Shown: piece after piece, positions 35,769 to 46,943 of the stretch
How positions within the stretch are numbered: position 1 is the first letter of the stretch
Layout of the letters: the number at the start of each line of letters is the position of its first letter
Source of the DNA: Erythrocercus mccallii
Lineage: Eukaryota; Chordata; Aves; Passeriformes; Dicruridae
Length of the DNA stretch: 64,000 nt
Reading direction: 5' to 3'
NCBI GenBank assembly: GCA_013397435.1
Contig: VZRG01000188.1
Span: 186,001 to 250,000, forward strand
The notes under the pieces: model-generated
The model's input: the letters and a program-made list of their open reading frames with translations, nothing else
Databases searched by the model: none
What the model was told of the DNA's origin: nothing
Position numbers and translations under genes: made by a program

Positions 35769-36759
35769 AATCCTCTTTTATTCAATAGTTTCTTGTCTTT
35801 TCCCCCTTTTTAGCACCCAGATTATAAATAGTGTCCTTCTACCATCACCCAAACCAGTATAATATTTTCTGCCCTCCCCACAGGCATTCAATATCTCCTC
35901 TTTCTCCTGCAAAGCCCATATGAGTGGCCATGGCCTATTTGTGCCTATTCCCTTAGGCCTCATCCTAAAAAACAGGGACAGAATTAATTGATTTGTTTCG
36001 CTCATGACCTTGTTTTCCATAAATTTCAACCTTTTCAGGCTGGGAGTCCTCTTTACCGTGTATACTTACCAAGTGTTGCATAGATTAAATTATTTTATGT
36101 AAGTGAAAATGTCTTATAAGCTATCTCAAGCTTCATTTAGATAAAATTAGAGAGTTTAGGAGGTTGATCCTTTGCTGAAGAAACTTAACCTTTTTTCTAC
36201 TACACTCATTTTCCCTTTTTCTGTTTACTCACTTAACACTATCAAAACTCCCACTTTCTCTGTGAAGACTATGGGAATATAAGGCAAGTGATAAAAAAAA
36301 TTGGAAATAATTAGAAAATTGAGCCTTCTGGGTTTTGTGTCCTCCAGATTAACTTTCAGTTTTGAATAAATCCATGAAAAATCAATATCTACAATCAAGT
36401 TACCAAAGACCATCGTAAATTCTCCCTGGCTTCTTTCAGAGACTCCTCAAAACTGTGCATTTCAATTCATATCTGGACAGAAAGTCCAGATCTCATGGAC
36501 AACTACAGAGTCCTGCCTTACAGATTTGCTTCTCAGAGTTCATTAAAGCTGAGGGCAAAGCCTCCACCTGTGGACAAAGTCTGATTACCAGAATTCACTG
36601 ATCTGTCCTTTATCCCTCCTCATCCCAACGAAGGCACTGCTCAGATGTGTTTTGGGTCCAGTGAAATGCCAACCCCACTCATTACTTTGGTCCTGAACAT
36701 CAGCTGAGGACTTGTTTCCCTGCTGCACCTGTGTTTGACAGAGACTTAGAGACACATCA
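35769..36759. other. Single-copy stretch, nothing recognised
   Basis: About 1 kb between the long CR1 and an LTR. An A-run lies at 36293-36300. No exon or repeat family supported. Confidence 0.5.
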
Positions 36760-37250
36760 TTTGTGTTGGATGAGAAAAATGCCGATAACACACTAATAAT
36801 TTAATTCTTGTTAAGTCCTCAGTCAAGAACTGTTCAGTTTCCTGTGTTCTGCATGGGGAGCTGGGAAGAAAAAAGGTCCAGGACAGCTGACCTGAGCTGG
36901 CCAAAGGGATGTTCCACATTACACAACACCATTCCCAGTATATAAAGTGTGGAGGAGCTGGACTAAAGGGGTCAATTGCTGCTTGGGATGGTGTGTAATT
37001 GTACTGTCCATCAGATGGTCATTTTTTATTGAGTTTTATTTTTATCTCTTTCTTTAATATCTCCTTTCATCATCATTATTATCATAATCATGATTATTTT
37101 ATTTTACTCCAATTATTAAATTGTTCTTTTCTCTACTCAGGTTGTACCTTTTTCTGGTTCTCCTTCTCCTTCTCCATCCCACCCGAGTGGGACTGAGGGA
37201 GACAATGAACAGCTGCTGGTGCTTAGTTGTGGCCTAGAGTTAAACCTTGG
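36760..37250 (+). mobile_element. Old ERV LTR (plus), near full length, ~490 bp
   Basis: Matches in order a widespread avian LTR family: TTGGATGAG...GATAACACAC, GTCAAGAACTGTTCAGTTTC, GGGAGCTGGGAAG, GGACAGCTGACCTGAGCTGG, CCAAAGGGATGTTCCACATT, then TATATAAAG (36939-36947), ATTAAATTGTTCTTTTC, CCATCCCACCCGAGTGGGAC, GAGGGAGACAATGAACAGCT, GGTGCTTAGTTGTGGC and GTTAAACC. The 5' terminal TG block is missing or unrecognisable and the 3' CA end is eroded, so no target duplication can be called. No internal retroviral genes flank it. The family resembles ERVL-type LTRs, but the class is not proven here. Confidence 0.85.
36939..36947 (+). promoter_or_regulatory. LTR TATA box
   Basis: TATATAAAG in the expected place, after the GGCCAAAGGGAT block of the LTR. 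Confidence 0.6.
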
Positions 37251-38414
37251 TTCCACTGAGGAAAAAAAAAAAAAACCACATAAAGATCCCATCCTAATAT
37301 TCTATGAACTGTTGAGCACAAGCTTGAAAAACACAGAGATAAGGCAAAGTGTGTCAAATAAATGGTTAAATTGGTTATATGTATGTTCCAAGAGTTGTGC
37401 CTGCTCTTATCTTGCCTGCTTCAGGGGAATATTTTTGACCCAGCCACATTGTCCCTTGATACTTGAACACTCTTGCTACAGAGATCTGCAAGAAACAGAT
37501 GGTCCTTGAAATGAGGTGTGCAGGGCTGAAATGGCTGTTTGAGAGGCAGAGACGTGAGTGAACCCTGAAGAGAGAAACACTGACCCTGACTTAGAGAGAC
37601 ACAAGTTGCTACAAATTTCTCAATGTCCCAGGACCCAGCTCTGACAGAGGCTTGGTGACCCTGATGTCATGGTTTGAGCGCATTGCACATTATCAGGGAG
37701 CTGCTCTGTTCCTTTGACTTGGCCTTCAGGCATGACAAGCAAGAGGAATAAAATTATTTTATTTAGAGACATCTGTTTTGAGATATTAACTAGTAAATAA
37801 TGCATAAGTTGGGATGATGCTTTGACACCACTGGGCTGTGTAGCTGATTAAAACAAATAAAAGAACCATGAAATAATACTGAATTTTACACTTGGTCCAT
37901 TTCTCGCTAGATAGAGCTAAAAAAATCTGTGAGACTATAAGCAAAAGAACAGACTTGCTTGGGGTTTTTTTGTTTGTTTTCTTATTTCTCCAAGGTTAGT
38001 ATTTCCCTAAAGCAGTGCATGGTCATTCCCACCAGGCAATGTTAAGGTCGTGTTCTGTCTGGTAAGGAGGGAATCAGGCCATGGTATGGCTGATGGAAAA
38101 CAGCCCTTGGCTCAACCATCCTTCCTGCAGTGCAGCTCAGTCATCTCTAAGTAGCTTCAGATACCAGCAAGAATTCCAGGAAAACCTCCTCTAATTTTGG
38201 ATTATGTGAAATTTCTGTGCTGTAGTTGGTGGAAGTTCAGACTTGTTATTAACTCAGGTACCGATCCGCTGGGCTACAAAAGGTAAGGAGACAGCTGGAA
38301 TAAACATCCCCACCCTCCTCTAGCCAAGATGCAAATCAGCATTTCTTTTATTCCATTTGTTTTGTGCAGGAATAAACTCACTCTTTTTGCAGGAATTAAC
38401 TTTTCATCTCCATC
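37251..38414. other. Single-copy stretch, nothing recognised
   Basis: About 1.2 kb, beginning with an A-run (37261-37274) just after the LTR. No exon or repeat supported. Confidence 0.5.
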
Positions 38415-38492
38415 TCCTGCCTTGGCAGGGGGCTTGGACTAAAGGATCTCCAGAGGTCCCTTCCAACCCTAAAAATTCTGTGATTCTGTGAT
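38415..38492 (+). mobile_element. CR1 LINE fragment (plus), terminal ~78 bp
   Basis: TCCTGCCTTGGCAGGGGGCT, TGGACTAAAGGATCTCCAGA, GGTCCCTTCCAACCCTAAAA and the tail ATTCTGTGATTCTGTGAT. Subfamily with CTCCAGAGGTCCCTTCC. Confidence 0.95.
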
Positions 38493-39038
38493 CTTTGTTG
38501 AAGTCACCAATTGGTCCAAATGGACATAGAGTTTAATTTTAGATTAGTTTTCCTTGTCAGGAGGACTGAAAACTCCACCATGTTCCCTTAAGAATTTGGA
38601 ACTGAATGAAAATCTGGGAGAATTGTTGAGTAGAGCTACAATGTTGTGTAGAACCCAGATTTGGTTGTTCCCATGCATTTTAAGGCTGTTTGGCAAAGTT
38701 ACTAAAGTGAGCATGTCTCAGACTGTGGCTTTCATAAAGATTTTATCTGTCTCTCTGAAGAACACGTGAACATCTAATAGTGAGAGAGCATGAGTTTTCT
38801 TCCTGGCAAAATGAGAACTCAAGGAGAGAGCAAAGGGGGGTCAGCAAAGTTAGACCAGCAACTGAGGGTGCATTCTTAAGCCAAATGGACAAAACTGGCT
38901 TCCCCAGGGCACATCAAAGGCAGATACAAGACAGAGAATGGATGAAGCTCCAAGATTCATACTCCTCATTGTAACTGAGAGAGGCCCTGATGTGTTCTGC
39001 ACGGGCTTTATTGGATATTAATTAATTATTGATTTATA
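38493..39038. other. Single-copy stretch, nothing recognised
   Basis: About 0.55 kb. A polar plus-strand frame at 38780-38974 is open but has no domain or clear splice context. Confidence 0.5.
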
Positions 39039-39275
39039 AGGAGAAAATCTTTGCTGTGAAGGTGATGAAGAACAAGAATAGATTGCCCAGAGAAATTCTG
39101 AGTGCACCATTCCTGGAAGAGTTCAAGGACAAGCTGGATGAGGCTTTGAACAAACTGGTCTAGTAGAAGGTATCTCTGCCCATGGAAGGAGGTTGGAATT
39201 AGATCATCTTTAAGGTGACTTCCAACACAAAGCATACCATGATTCTGTGATTCTATGTTTTCATGATACTATGAT
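39039..39275 (+). mobile_element. CR1 LINE fragment (plus), ~235 bp
   Basis: AGGAGAAAATCTTTGCTGTG, AATAGATTGCCCAGAGAAAT, GAAGAGTTCAAGGACAAGCT, GGTCTAGTAGAAGGTATCTC, TGCCCATGGAAGGAGGTTGG, GGTGACTTCCAACACAAAGC and a tail of CATGATTCTGTGATTCTATG. Confidence 0.93.
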
Positions 39276-42200
39276 GTGACAGAGCAGAAATATTAGCAAG
39301 GTCATTAACTGAACATTTTATGTCAAAAGTTCATCTTGATCCAGAAGGAAATTTGTTCATTGATGATGATGGTCCAAGAAGCTGGAAAATTTTCTTTTAA
39401 ACCATTGTTCAATGGTATTTCTCAGCTTAGAGACACTGTCCTAATCTTGTCTGAATGGATTTCATTCAGGTTGCCATAAACTCATAGAGATTGTTATGAC
39501 AGAAAAAAGGTATTGAAATCCCAGATATTTCTAAAATAGACACAGTCTCCAGAATATTCAGTTAAACCAGCTTCTAGAGGCAGGTTTAGGGTCACAGTGG
39601 AAAGGAAAAACATCACAAATTCTTAACTCCAGTGAGACACTGCTGTCATGCTAAATGATACTTCTCTGGGTTTTTTGTCCTTTATTTGTAAATAGTTGCT
39701 TTTCACTACATTATATCAATGCTTATAAAATCTGATGAGCTTTAAAACATGCAAGAAGGGATTAAATGAATTTAGCAGAGATCTGAGGAGTATTTAGCAT
39801 TTTGTACTGAATTAATCTATCCCCCTGTGTTTAGCATCTCTCACCCAATACCAATGAAGTTTCTACTAGAATTAGTAAATTTGTTTCATTTACTTACTTA
39901 GAAGAAAATATTTAATAGATGCCACAGGAATTTTGCAAATTGCTCTAGTTCTGATTATTAGGAAACCATGTCAAAACTATAAATATTTTATAGTCTTAAA
40001 TTAGTGCTCTTTCATACTTAAATCTTGGGGAAAGATGTAGGCTCAGAATATTTCATTTTAACTGCTTTAGTCAAACTTATTTCTTAATTGAGGTTCATAT
40101 GAAGGTGAAATAGAACATATTTAGGATGGAGATAAGTGTCATTGTCATTATCTCTAAAGGACAAAATGGTGCCAGTCTGTAAAAGTATTTAGTCAGTCTC
40201 AAGTTTTCTTGATTAAACAAAAGTGTGACAAATTATTTTAGGCTTAAACACCTAAAATTAGAGGAGGTGGAAAACAATTTAATAAACTTAGTGTGGAGTT
40301 GAATATCTCCTAACTCTTACTGAAGGCTGACCAGTTAGTCATTTCCTGCAATAAGATATAATTTAAATTCAGAGCTTGTTCCTTTGTAGCTTGATTTATC
40401 TTTAACTGAAATATTTTTAGAATTTTTTAAGAACAGCTGCTTTTTGTTGTGGTGGTGCTTGAGGGCATTTACTTGAGTCATTTATTGCAATCATATTGAT
40501 GCTGTGGGCAACATTTACTGAACTTTAGTTGAGAGGTAGGAAATTTCATCAGAGGCATCTGATTCAGGCTCAGCCTAGATCTAAACAGACTCAGAATGTT
40601 TGTCACACATCAACTTTTTCACTGAAACAAAACTAGGAACTGAAGGAGAAATATTCACAGCGTAAAAGCTGCAACTGTAAATTGGCACATAATTATCCTC
40701 TTGTTGGTAGTCTCAGCACATAGGTGAAATCTAACTGTGCAAATGGTACTGAATTTTTGTCCACTTTGTCCACCACAGGCTCAGACACTTTGGTGGGGCA
40801 TAAATGAGAGGTTTGATTGCTGTTGCACAAAGGGAATTATTGTGAGGGGTTTTTTTACCTTTTTTCCTCAGGATTTCCAATTTTCTTCCACGAACACAGA
40901 TGGAGAAAGTTGAGATCACCTATAAGGCCTGGTAAATCCTTATTTACTGAAGATATCTGGCAGCTTTTAATCTCGTAGAGAAAACACTCAAACAGGATGT
41001 GCTGGTTCCCTTCCTGTTGAGCTGTCAGGTGCTATCAGACACGTCCATGTCAGTTTATTTCTACGGAGAGGATGAGAGAGGAGAGAGAAAAACACAGATC
41101 TTTCCATCTGCTGTAATCTCTTTGAGCCTGGAAGGATTGCAGGCAATAGTAGGATAACACACATATGGCTGCAGCCCATAAAAGTTCCCCTTTAGGTAGA
41201 CAACAATTCCCAACAAGTTGTTTAAACCTCCTCAGCCATCACACAGGAGGGATCAGTAATTCCAGAGCGTGATTCATCCCAGTCTGAGATGAATGTCTAA
41301 CATAAGTGGGATGAATTACTCAGCAGACACATTATGTCTCTTCAGAGGCACAAAGGGATTGAAATAAGTATGTCACCTAAAGTGTGGGGAAAAGAAAAAC
41401 AAAAACCTTACAACAATTTCAGTGTTAGAGAATCAAGGCATTACTTTATTCTGTCCAGGATGTTCTTCTGGCCAGGATGTGCAACAGAAATCATTTCATC
41501 CACGCATTGCCTGTGTTGAGCAGAGAAAATCCTTCCATCACACATGAATTTTAGTAAATTTTTGATGTATTTTGTACAGTCAAAACCCTGAGAAATTCAT
41601 TGGTTTGATGTTCATTTGGCCAAGTAGTGCAGTTCTCAGTATTTCGGTTCCTACTGGATACGGATTTCTTTGCCTCTTAATGCTCATTAGGTTCTCATTC
41701 TTATCTTTCTTTACCCAGACCAGGTGTCTCTGACCATGCCAGGGTTGATGGTTGGAACTGATGATCGTTAATGATCATTAATGGTCATTATCTTTTTGTG
41801 TATCTTCTGTGCTACCCCAAGTCTGTTGAGATGTTCAGCTCACCAGACCTCGCCGGGTGTAACAGTCCCCCGAAAAAGAACTTCAATCCCCCTGCCCCAG
41901 CACAAAGGAGAACAAAAGTGACTTTTGTTACATGAAAATATTTAAACTTTATATCACTTCCAACAGAGAGAGTGAGCTCAGGCTGGTGGTTGAGACAAAT
42001 CTGCATCCCAGAGTGTAATTGGGAACTCGGGGGGAACAGGAAGCAGGGACAATTTACAGCATCAGACCTCGCTATTATTCAGCAGCCAGTGCCTAATTAC
42101 TCCAAAAAGCGCCTGCAAAACTTGCACAAACACCTGAAGTTTCAGAAAATAGGTTTCCCCAGTTGATGGATAAAACTACAAATATCCATGTATGTGCACA

Positions 42201-43246
42201 GAGGCTCTCAGAGTACACCATTAATGTGGCAAAAGTCCCTGCCTCCCCAACAAAACAACTTCATTATTCAATCTGATGCCTGAAGTTTGGACATCAGGAA
42301 AACTTGTTCACCGCTCTAAGGACTATTTGTGAAATCTGGGGATTGAGATCTAATCTATTCTTCTGTCACTTCCAGTTACTTATGTGTTTCTTTGTGTTCT
42401 CCTCTAATTTCATATTAAAAAATGAACCTATTTGCTGCAAAGCCTTTCCTGCCAGCTAATGAAACAGGCTATGGTAAAGTTATCTTGCTGTTAGTCATAA
42501 AATTCCCTTTAATTTGTTTTTTTTTTTTTCTTCATTATTCACCACAGAGTAAAGGATTATTCCAATATTTTACAGTCACTATCTAAAGTAGAGTGATTTG
42601 TCTGTCTCATGACATGCTATCAATCATCCAAACAGTCCAACTCTTCAGGTAGTCTGTCTGAATGTGAAAATAATTAGTGCAAATAAAGTTATATGGGTTA
42701 AAGTTATATGAAGTGAATTCTAACTCCAGGTTTTATCTTTTCTTCTAAAGTTAGTAGCAATATATTTCCATCTAACTGTGTAAAATATATTCTGGTGGAT
42801 GCTTACAGTTAATGGCAGTATTACACATATTTTTTACTATGTTAACTCTTGTTATATTAAGATTAGTCACCCTGTTCCTGTGCCTGTGAAGACATTTCTC
42901 AGATGACAAGATTGCCTGATTTATCTCTAAAGTCTCTCCACTTTTAACAGTCAGAGTCACTGAACTCATACAAACATAAATGGACTTTTCTGCATTTCTT
43001 TGGCTCTAATTGCACTGGTCATCTTTGCTGCTGAATGGCTTCATCTTAGAAAATCTTTTCTGGCTGTAACAATGCAGCCTTTGAATCAGTCTTCTTGGCC
43101 ATTTTTCACTCAATGCACTGTGCTTGATCTCACAAGGTCCAAAATTTGTGATTTGAAGACAAATAGGAAACAGAAAAATGAATGATGAGCTTCAGATGAG
43201 ACAGCAAACCAATGAAGGAAACACTGAAACCATTATTTCAAAGTGT
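39276..43246. other. Long single-copy stretch, nothing recognised
   Basis: About 4 kb free of recognisable CR1 or LTR, unusual for this window. It holds a period-10 palindromic repeat at 41763-41792 and a T-run at about 42519-42531. No exon is supported. Confidence 0.5.
41763..41792. repeat. Three-unit 10-bp tandem with perfect 14-bp palindrome
   Basis: GATCGTTAAT, GATCATTAAT and GGTCATTATC follow each other. Within them TTAATGATCATTAA (41768-41781) is a perfect palindrome. TAAT/ATTA cores recur with helical period. It may be chance or a homeodomain-type site cluster. Confidence 0.6.
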
Positions 43247-43318
43247 ACATCTATGGGCATTCAAACTTCTTTGGGCAATCTGTGCCAGGGCATCGTCATC
43301 CTTTAAATAAAAACTTTT
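43247..43318 (-). mobile_element. Possible CR1 internal scrap (minus)
   Basis: CTTCTTTGGGCAATCTGTGC then CAGGGCATCGTCATCCTTTA resembles the CTTCTCTGGGCAACCTGTGC / CAGGGCCTCACCACCCTCA block, but both flanking blocks are missing. Confidence 0.55.
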
Positions 43319-46109
43319 GTACATAGGTGTTTGAAAGGCACTTTATATAAGCTGAGAAAATACTTCCTTTCTTCCTTTTACCTCTTTTGTCTAAAGCCTG
43401 TTGAATCTAGCAGCCTTTAAAATCCAACATAAAAGGGTTTGGTATTGTTGCTGCTTAAATAGGAACCATTTAATCATCGACTCTATTAGGAGACTAACTG
43501 GAATTTGCTATTCTTTAATTTACTTTCAGACTTTCTGCTCTTGCTAAGTGTTTTCGGTTTAGTGTTCTGGAAATGAATCATTAGCAAATGTGTTCAGTAA
43601 GGCCTGGAGGAACAAATTACCTGTTGAGGTAATTTGAATGCTATTTTTTAATGCTTTTTATTTGTGTGTAGGAGGATGGACAAAGCTGGGGCTTTTAGGA
43701 GATTTACCTACTCCTGAAAGTGTCACTGTTTTACTGTGTGGTCTCAGATAAATTATCTGAGTCAACCTCTTCTAATTTGCATGACTAAATCAAAGTATGT
43801 AAAAAGGGCTTTGTTGGTACAGGAGTTCAAACACTGCTGCTCTTACTTCAGTTGAAAAGTAATTAATCCAGAAAAAAAGTGTGACTTGCAGAAGAAGAGG
43901 CCAATGGTGTGACTTTTATGTCTCTGTGTGTGCCTATAATGTATAAAGTCAGGGCACTACGAGCTGTAATTCTTTCCTAAAACCCTAAAATCTACAGGAT
44001 AAGCTAAACTTTGCTAATAAACATGCCCAAGTTTAAAAATATTTTTTATCACTTAAAATTTAATCTGGAATCCATCCAATTATTTTCAGTTTTGTAAAAC
44101 TGATGTAAAGCTGTTTTCTCCTGTTATTTTTCCCTGTTAGATGTAATTGAGTTTGGGATCCTTGAAGATGTTCTTACAGACCAAAAAGGAGGATGGTTTC
44201 CCATGAACACCTTATCCAGTAGTGCCAGAATTGTAACTCTGTTTTGATATCCATGCCCAAGGCATTTCAGCCAGAATAAACAAACACCTTAGAAGGTATC
44301 TGTGCTAAAATTGTGTTACAGATTCAGCTGGCAAAATTTAAATGTACCCAAACTGCTTCCATCCTTTTCTTCCTGGCGTCTGCAGCCTCCTCTGCTTGTT
44401 TTCCCAGACAACAGTGATTCCATTATGCTATGGTTTTCACAGCTCTGAATCCTTCAAAGACATTTAGTAAATCATAATCTCCACATGGCAAAAATGGGCT
44501 GCATTTCTATATGAAGAGTGAAATCCACCTTAGGTACAGAGATTTAGATTTGAGATTTAGATTGGGAAAACCAATCTGGGAGCCCTGAATGGGCCACCGA
44601 GGGTCTGAGACTTGTAACAGAAATGTCTTAGTGTTCTTATTTGTATTCCAGCCTGAAAACAGTTTAAGGGTTAGTTGGGTGTATTGTTATAGGCTTAGCT
44701 GAGTGAAAAATAGAGGGACAGAAATAACAGGAGGTGTCTCAGATTTCCAGGAAATAGCCTGAATAGAGGCCTCTAGGGTGCTAGGCCAGTGTATTTACTG
44801 TACAGTCATAAGCCCACTCATTAAAAGGCCATTAAGCAAATTAAAAAGTGGGTAACCACTCCTCACAGCCTGTTGTTTATTTGCAGGTCAATGTAGGCTA
44901 ATCGAGCTTTTTGTTCTTCACAAACACTTCTCACGACATTAACAGATTTCTGTAAAAATCTACTTCATTTATTACCATTTCAGGCTCACTGGGAGAGATA
45001 AATAGGACATTAAACATGTACAGAAGTTTAAATTAGCAAAATCCCATCTGTTCCCATCCTTCCTCTAGAAAAGCAGGAGCCTACAATCCATCAGTCTTGT
45101 GGCACCAGCCAAGCAATTAAGGCTGCTGACACAGTCCTTTCAGAGTGACACGTTGGAGCTGAATGCAAAGTGAGTTTTGGCGTGCAGTGCACGCTCTGGG
45201 GAAGGGGGGTAAAATCACACAAGCTTTTTTTCAGCCCTTTTCCACCTCAATAGAGCATTGAAATGGCAGTTGAGAGGCAAGGAAGAGAGTTGGCTCACCC
45301 CAAAAATCCAAAATTACTCAGTTTTATAGCTGAAGCCAACTCTGCTGGAGTAATAATGACTTTTCTATGGAGACATAATTGTGGGGTAAAGTAGTTAATA
45401 TTCCCGACGTTACCAACCACACACCAAAATTATCATATGAATGAAACCCACGTGTCAGGTATCACACATGAAGGAGGATTCAGGACTGAAACGGCTGCAG
45501 GAAAGATTTAAAGATGGGCTTTAATAATGATTTACTGCAAACCCAGCAGTCCTCAGAGGGATTATGCAAGACTTGAGCATGCAGCAAAATCTCAAGAAAA
45601 AATAAACCATGTCCACAGTATCAGATCCTTGTTGGTTTAGTTTTTCTGTCAGCTGGGAACTGGGATTGACAATCAGCACCTTTCCAGCACTTGAGACAGT
45701 CTCAGGAGCTGAAGTTGAACAGCTCAAGTGCTAATATATTTCACTTCAGTCAAGAAACAAGTAATGTCACATAGAAATATGATTTCTCAAAACGGGAGCC
45801 TCTATTTCACTTTCTACAGAAATTTTGATGTATTCAATTAAATAGTCTTTTCCTAAGAACAGGATTATGGATCCTAATGCAATTCTGCTAAGAAATAAAT
45901 TATATCAAGATGATCTGATTTGCATAGATCTGACTTGATTTAGATATTTTACTTCCTTCAATGTTTTGAAGGAGGACTCAAAATCTAGTAGGTCACCTCT
46001 ATCAGAGATTTACCTGCATTTCTCAAAGGATGAATTAAATTATAAATCTCTAGGTATTAGGACAAAATAAGAGGAGATAACCTTGAGGTAAGACAGAATT
46101 AAAAGCAGA
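43319..46109. other. Single-copy stretch, nothing recognised
   Basis: About 2.8 kb. It contains a 15-bp palindrome GCGTGCAGTGCACGC at 45180-45194 and a minus-strand open frame (45521-45727) without recognised features. Confidence 0.5.
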
Positions 46110-46320
46110 AGAGGACTGGGAGCATCTGGAAAAGATGGGCCTGGAGCAGATCACAATAAGTTTCATGAGGAACTGCAGTGACAGAACACAGGAAATGGCT
46201 TCAGATTGAAAGAGAGTAGGTTTAGATCAGATGTTAGGGAGAAATTCTTCTCTGTGAGAGTGGTGAGATCCTGGCACAGGTTGCCTGGAGAAGCTGTGGC
46301 TGCCTCATCCTTGGATGTAG
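46110..46320 (+). mobile_element. CR1 LINE fragment (plus), 3' tail missing
   Basis: GGAGCATCTGGAAAAGATGG, AACTGCAGTGACAGAACACA, GGAAATGGCTTCAGATTGAA, AGAGAGTAGGTTTAGATCAG, GGCACAGGTTGCCTGGAGAA and TGCCTCATCCTTGGATGTA are in sense CR1 order. The last ~100 bp and the octamer tail are absent; the pyrimidine microsatellite starts about 45 bp further on. Confidence 0.88.
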
Positions 46321-46365
46321 CTAAAAACTGAAGATGACACTTGCAATGTTTGAAATACCTGTAAA

Positions 46366-46518
46366 TTTTTTTCTTTTCTTTCTTCTTTCCTTTCCTTTCT
46401 TCTTTCCTTTCTTCTTTCCTTTCTCCTTTCCTTTCCTTTCCTTTCCTTTCCTTTCCTTTCCTTTCCTTTCCTTTCCTTTCCTTTCCTTTCCTTTCCTTTC
46501 CTTTCCTTTCCTTTCCTT
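46366..46518 (+). repeat. Pyrimidine microsatellite (CTTTC)n, left of gap
   Basis: 153 nt of uninterrupted C/T: irregular TTTCTTC units first, then a regular pentamer CTTTC array running into the gap. The regular end shows that the array continues into unsequenced DNA. Confidence 0.98.
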
Positions 46519-46893
46519 NNNNNNNNNNNNNNNNNNNNNNNNNNNNNNNNNNNNNNNNNNNNNNNNNNNNNNNNNNNNNNNNNNNNNNNNNNNNNNNNNN
46601 NNNNNNNNNNNNNNNNNNNNNNNNNNNNNNNNNNNNNNNNNNNNNNNNNNNNNNNNNNNNNNNNNNNNNNNNNNNNNNNNNNNNNNNNNNNNNNNNNNNN
46701 NNNNNNNNNNNNNNNNNNNNNNNNNNNNNNNNNNNNNNNNNNNNNNNNNNNNNNNNNNNNNNNNNNNNNNNNNNNNNNNNNNNNNNNNNNNNNNNNNNNN
46801 NNNNNNNNNNNNNNNNNNNNNNNNNNNNNNNNNNNNNNNNNNNNNNNNNNNNNNNNNNNNNNNNNNNNNNNNNNNNNNNNNNNNNNNNNNNNN
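46519..46893. other. Assembly gap (375 N)
   Basis: A run of 375 N inside the pyrimidine repeat. The true length is not known from the sequence. Open frames reported across it are artefacts. Confidence 0.99.
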
Positions 46894-46943
46894 TCTCTCT
46901 TTCTCTCTTTCTCTCTTTCTCTCTTTCTCTCTTTCTTTTTCTT
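46894..46943 (+). repeat. Pyrimidine microsatellite (TCTCTCTT)n, right of gap
   Basis: 50 nt of C/T with an octamer unit TCTCTCTT, different from the CTTTC unit on the left side. Confidence 0.97.
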
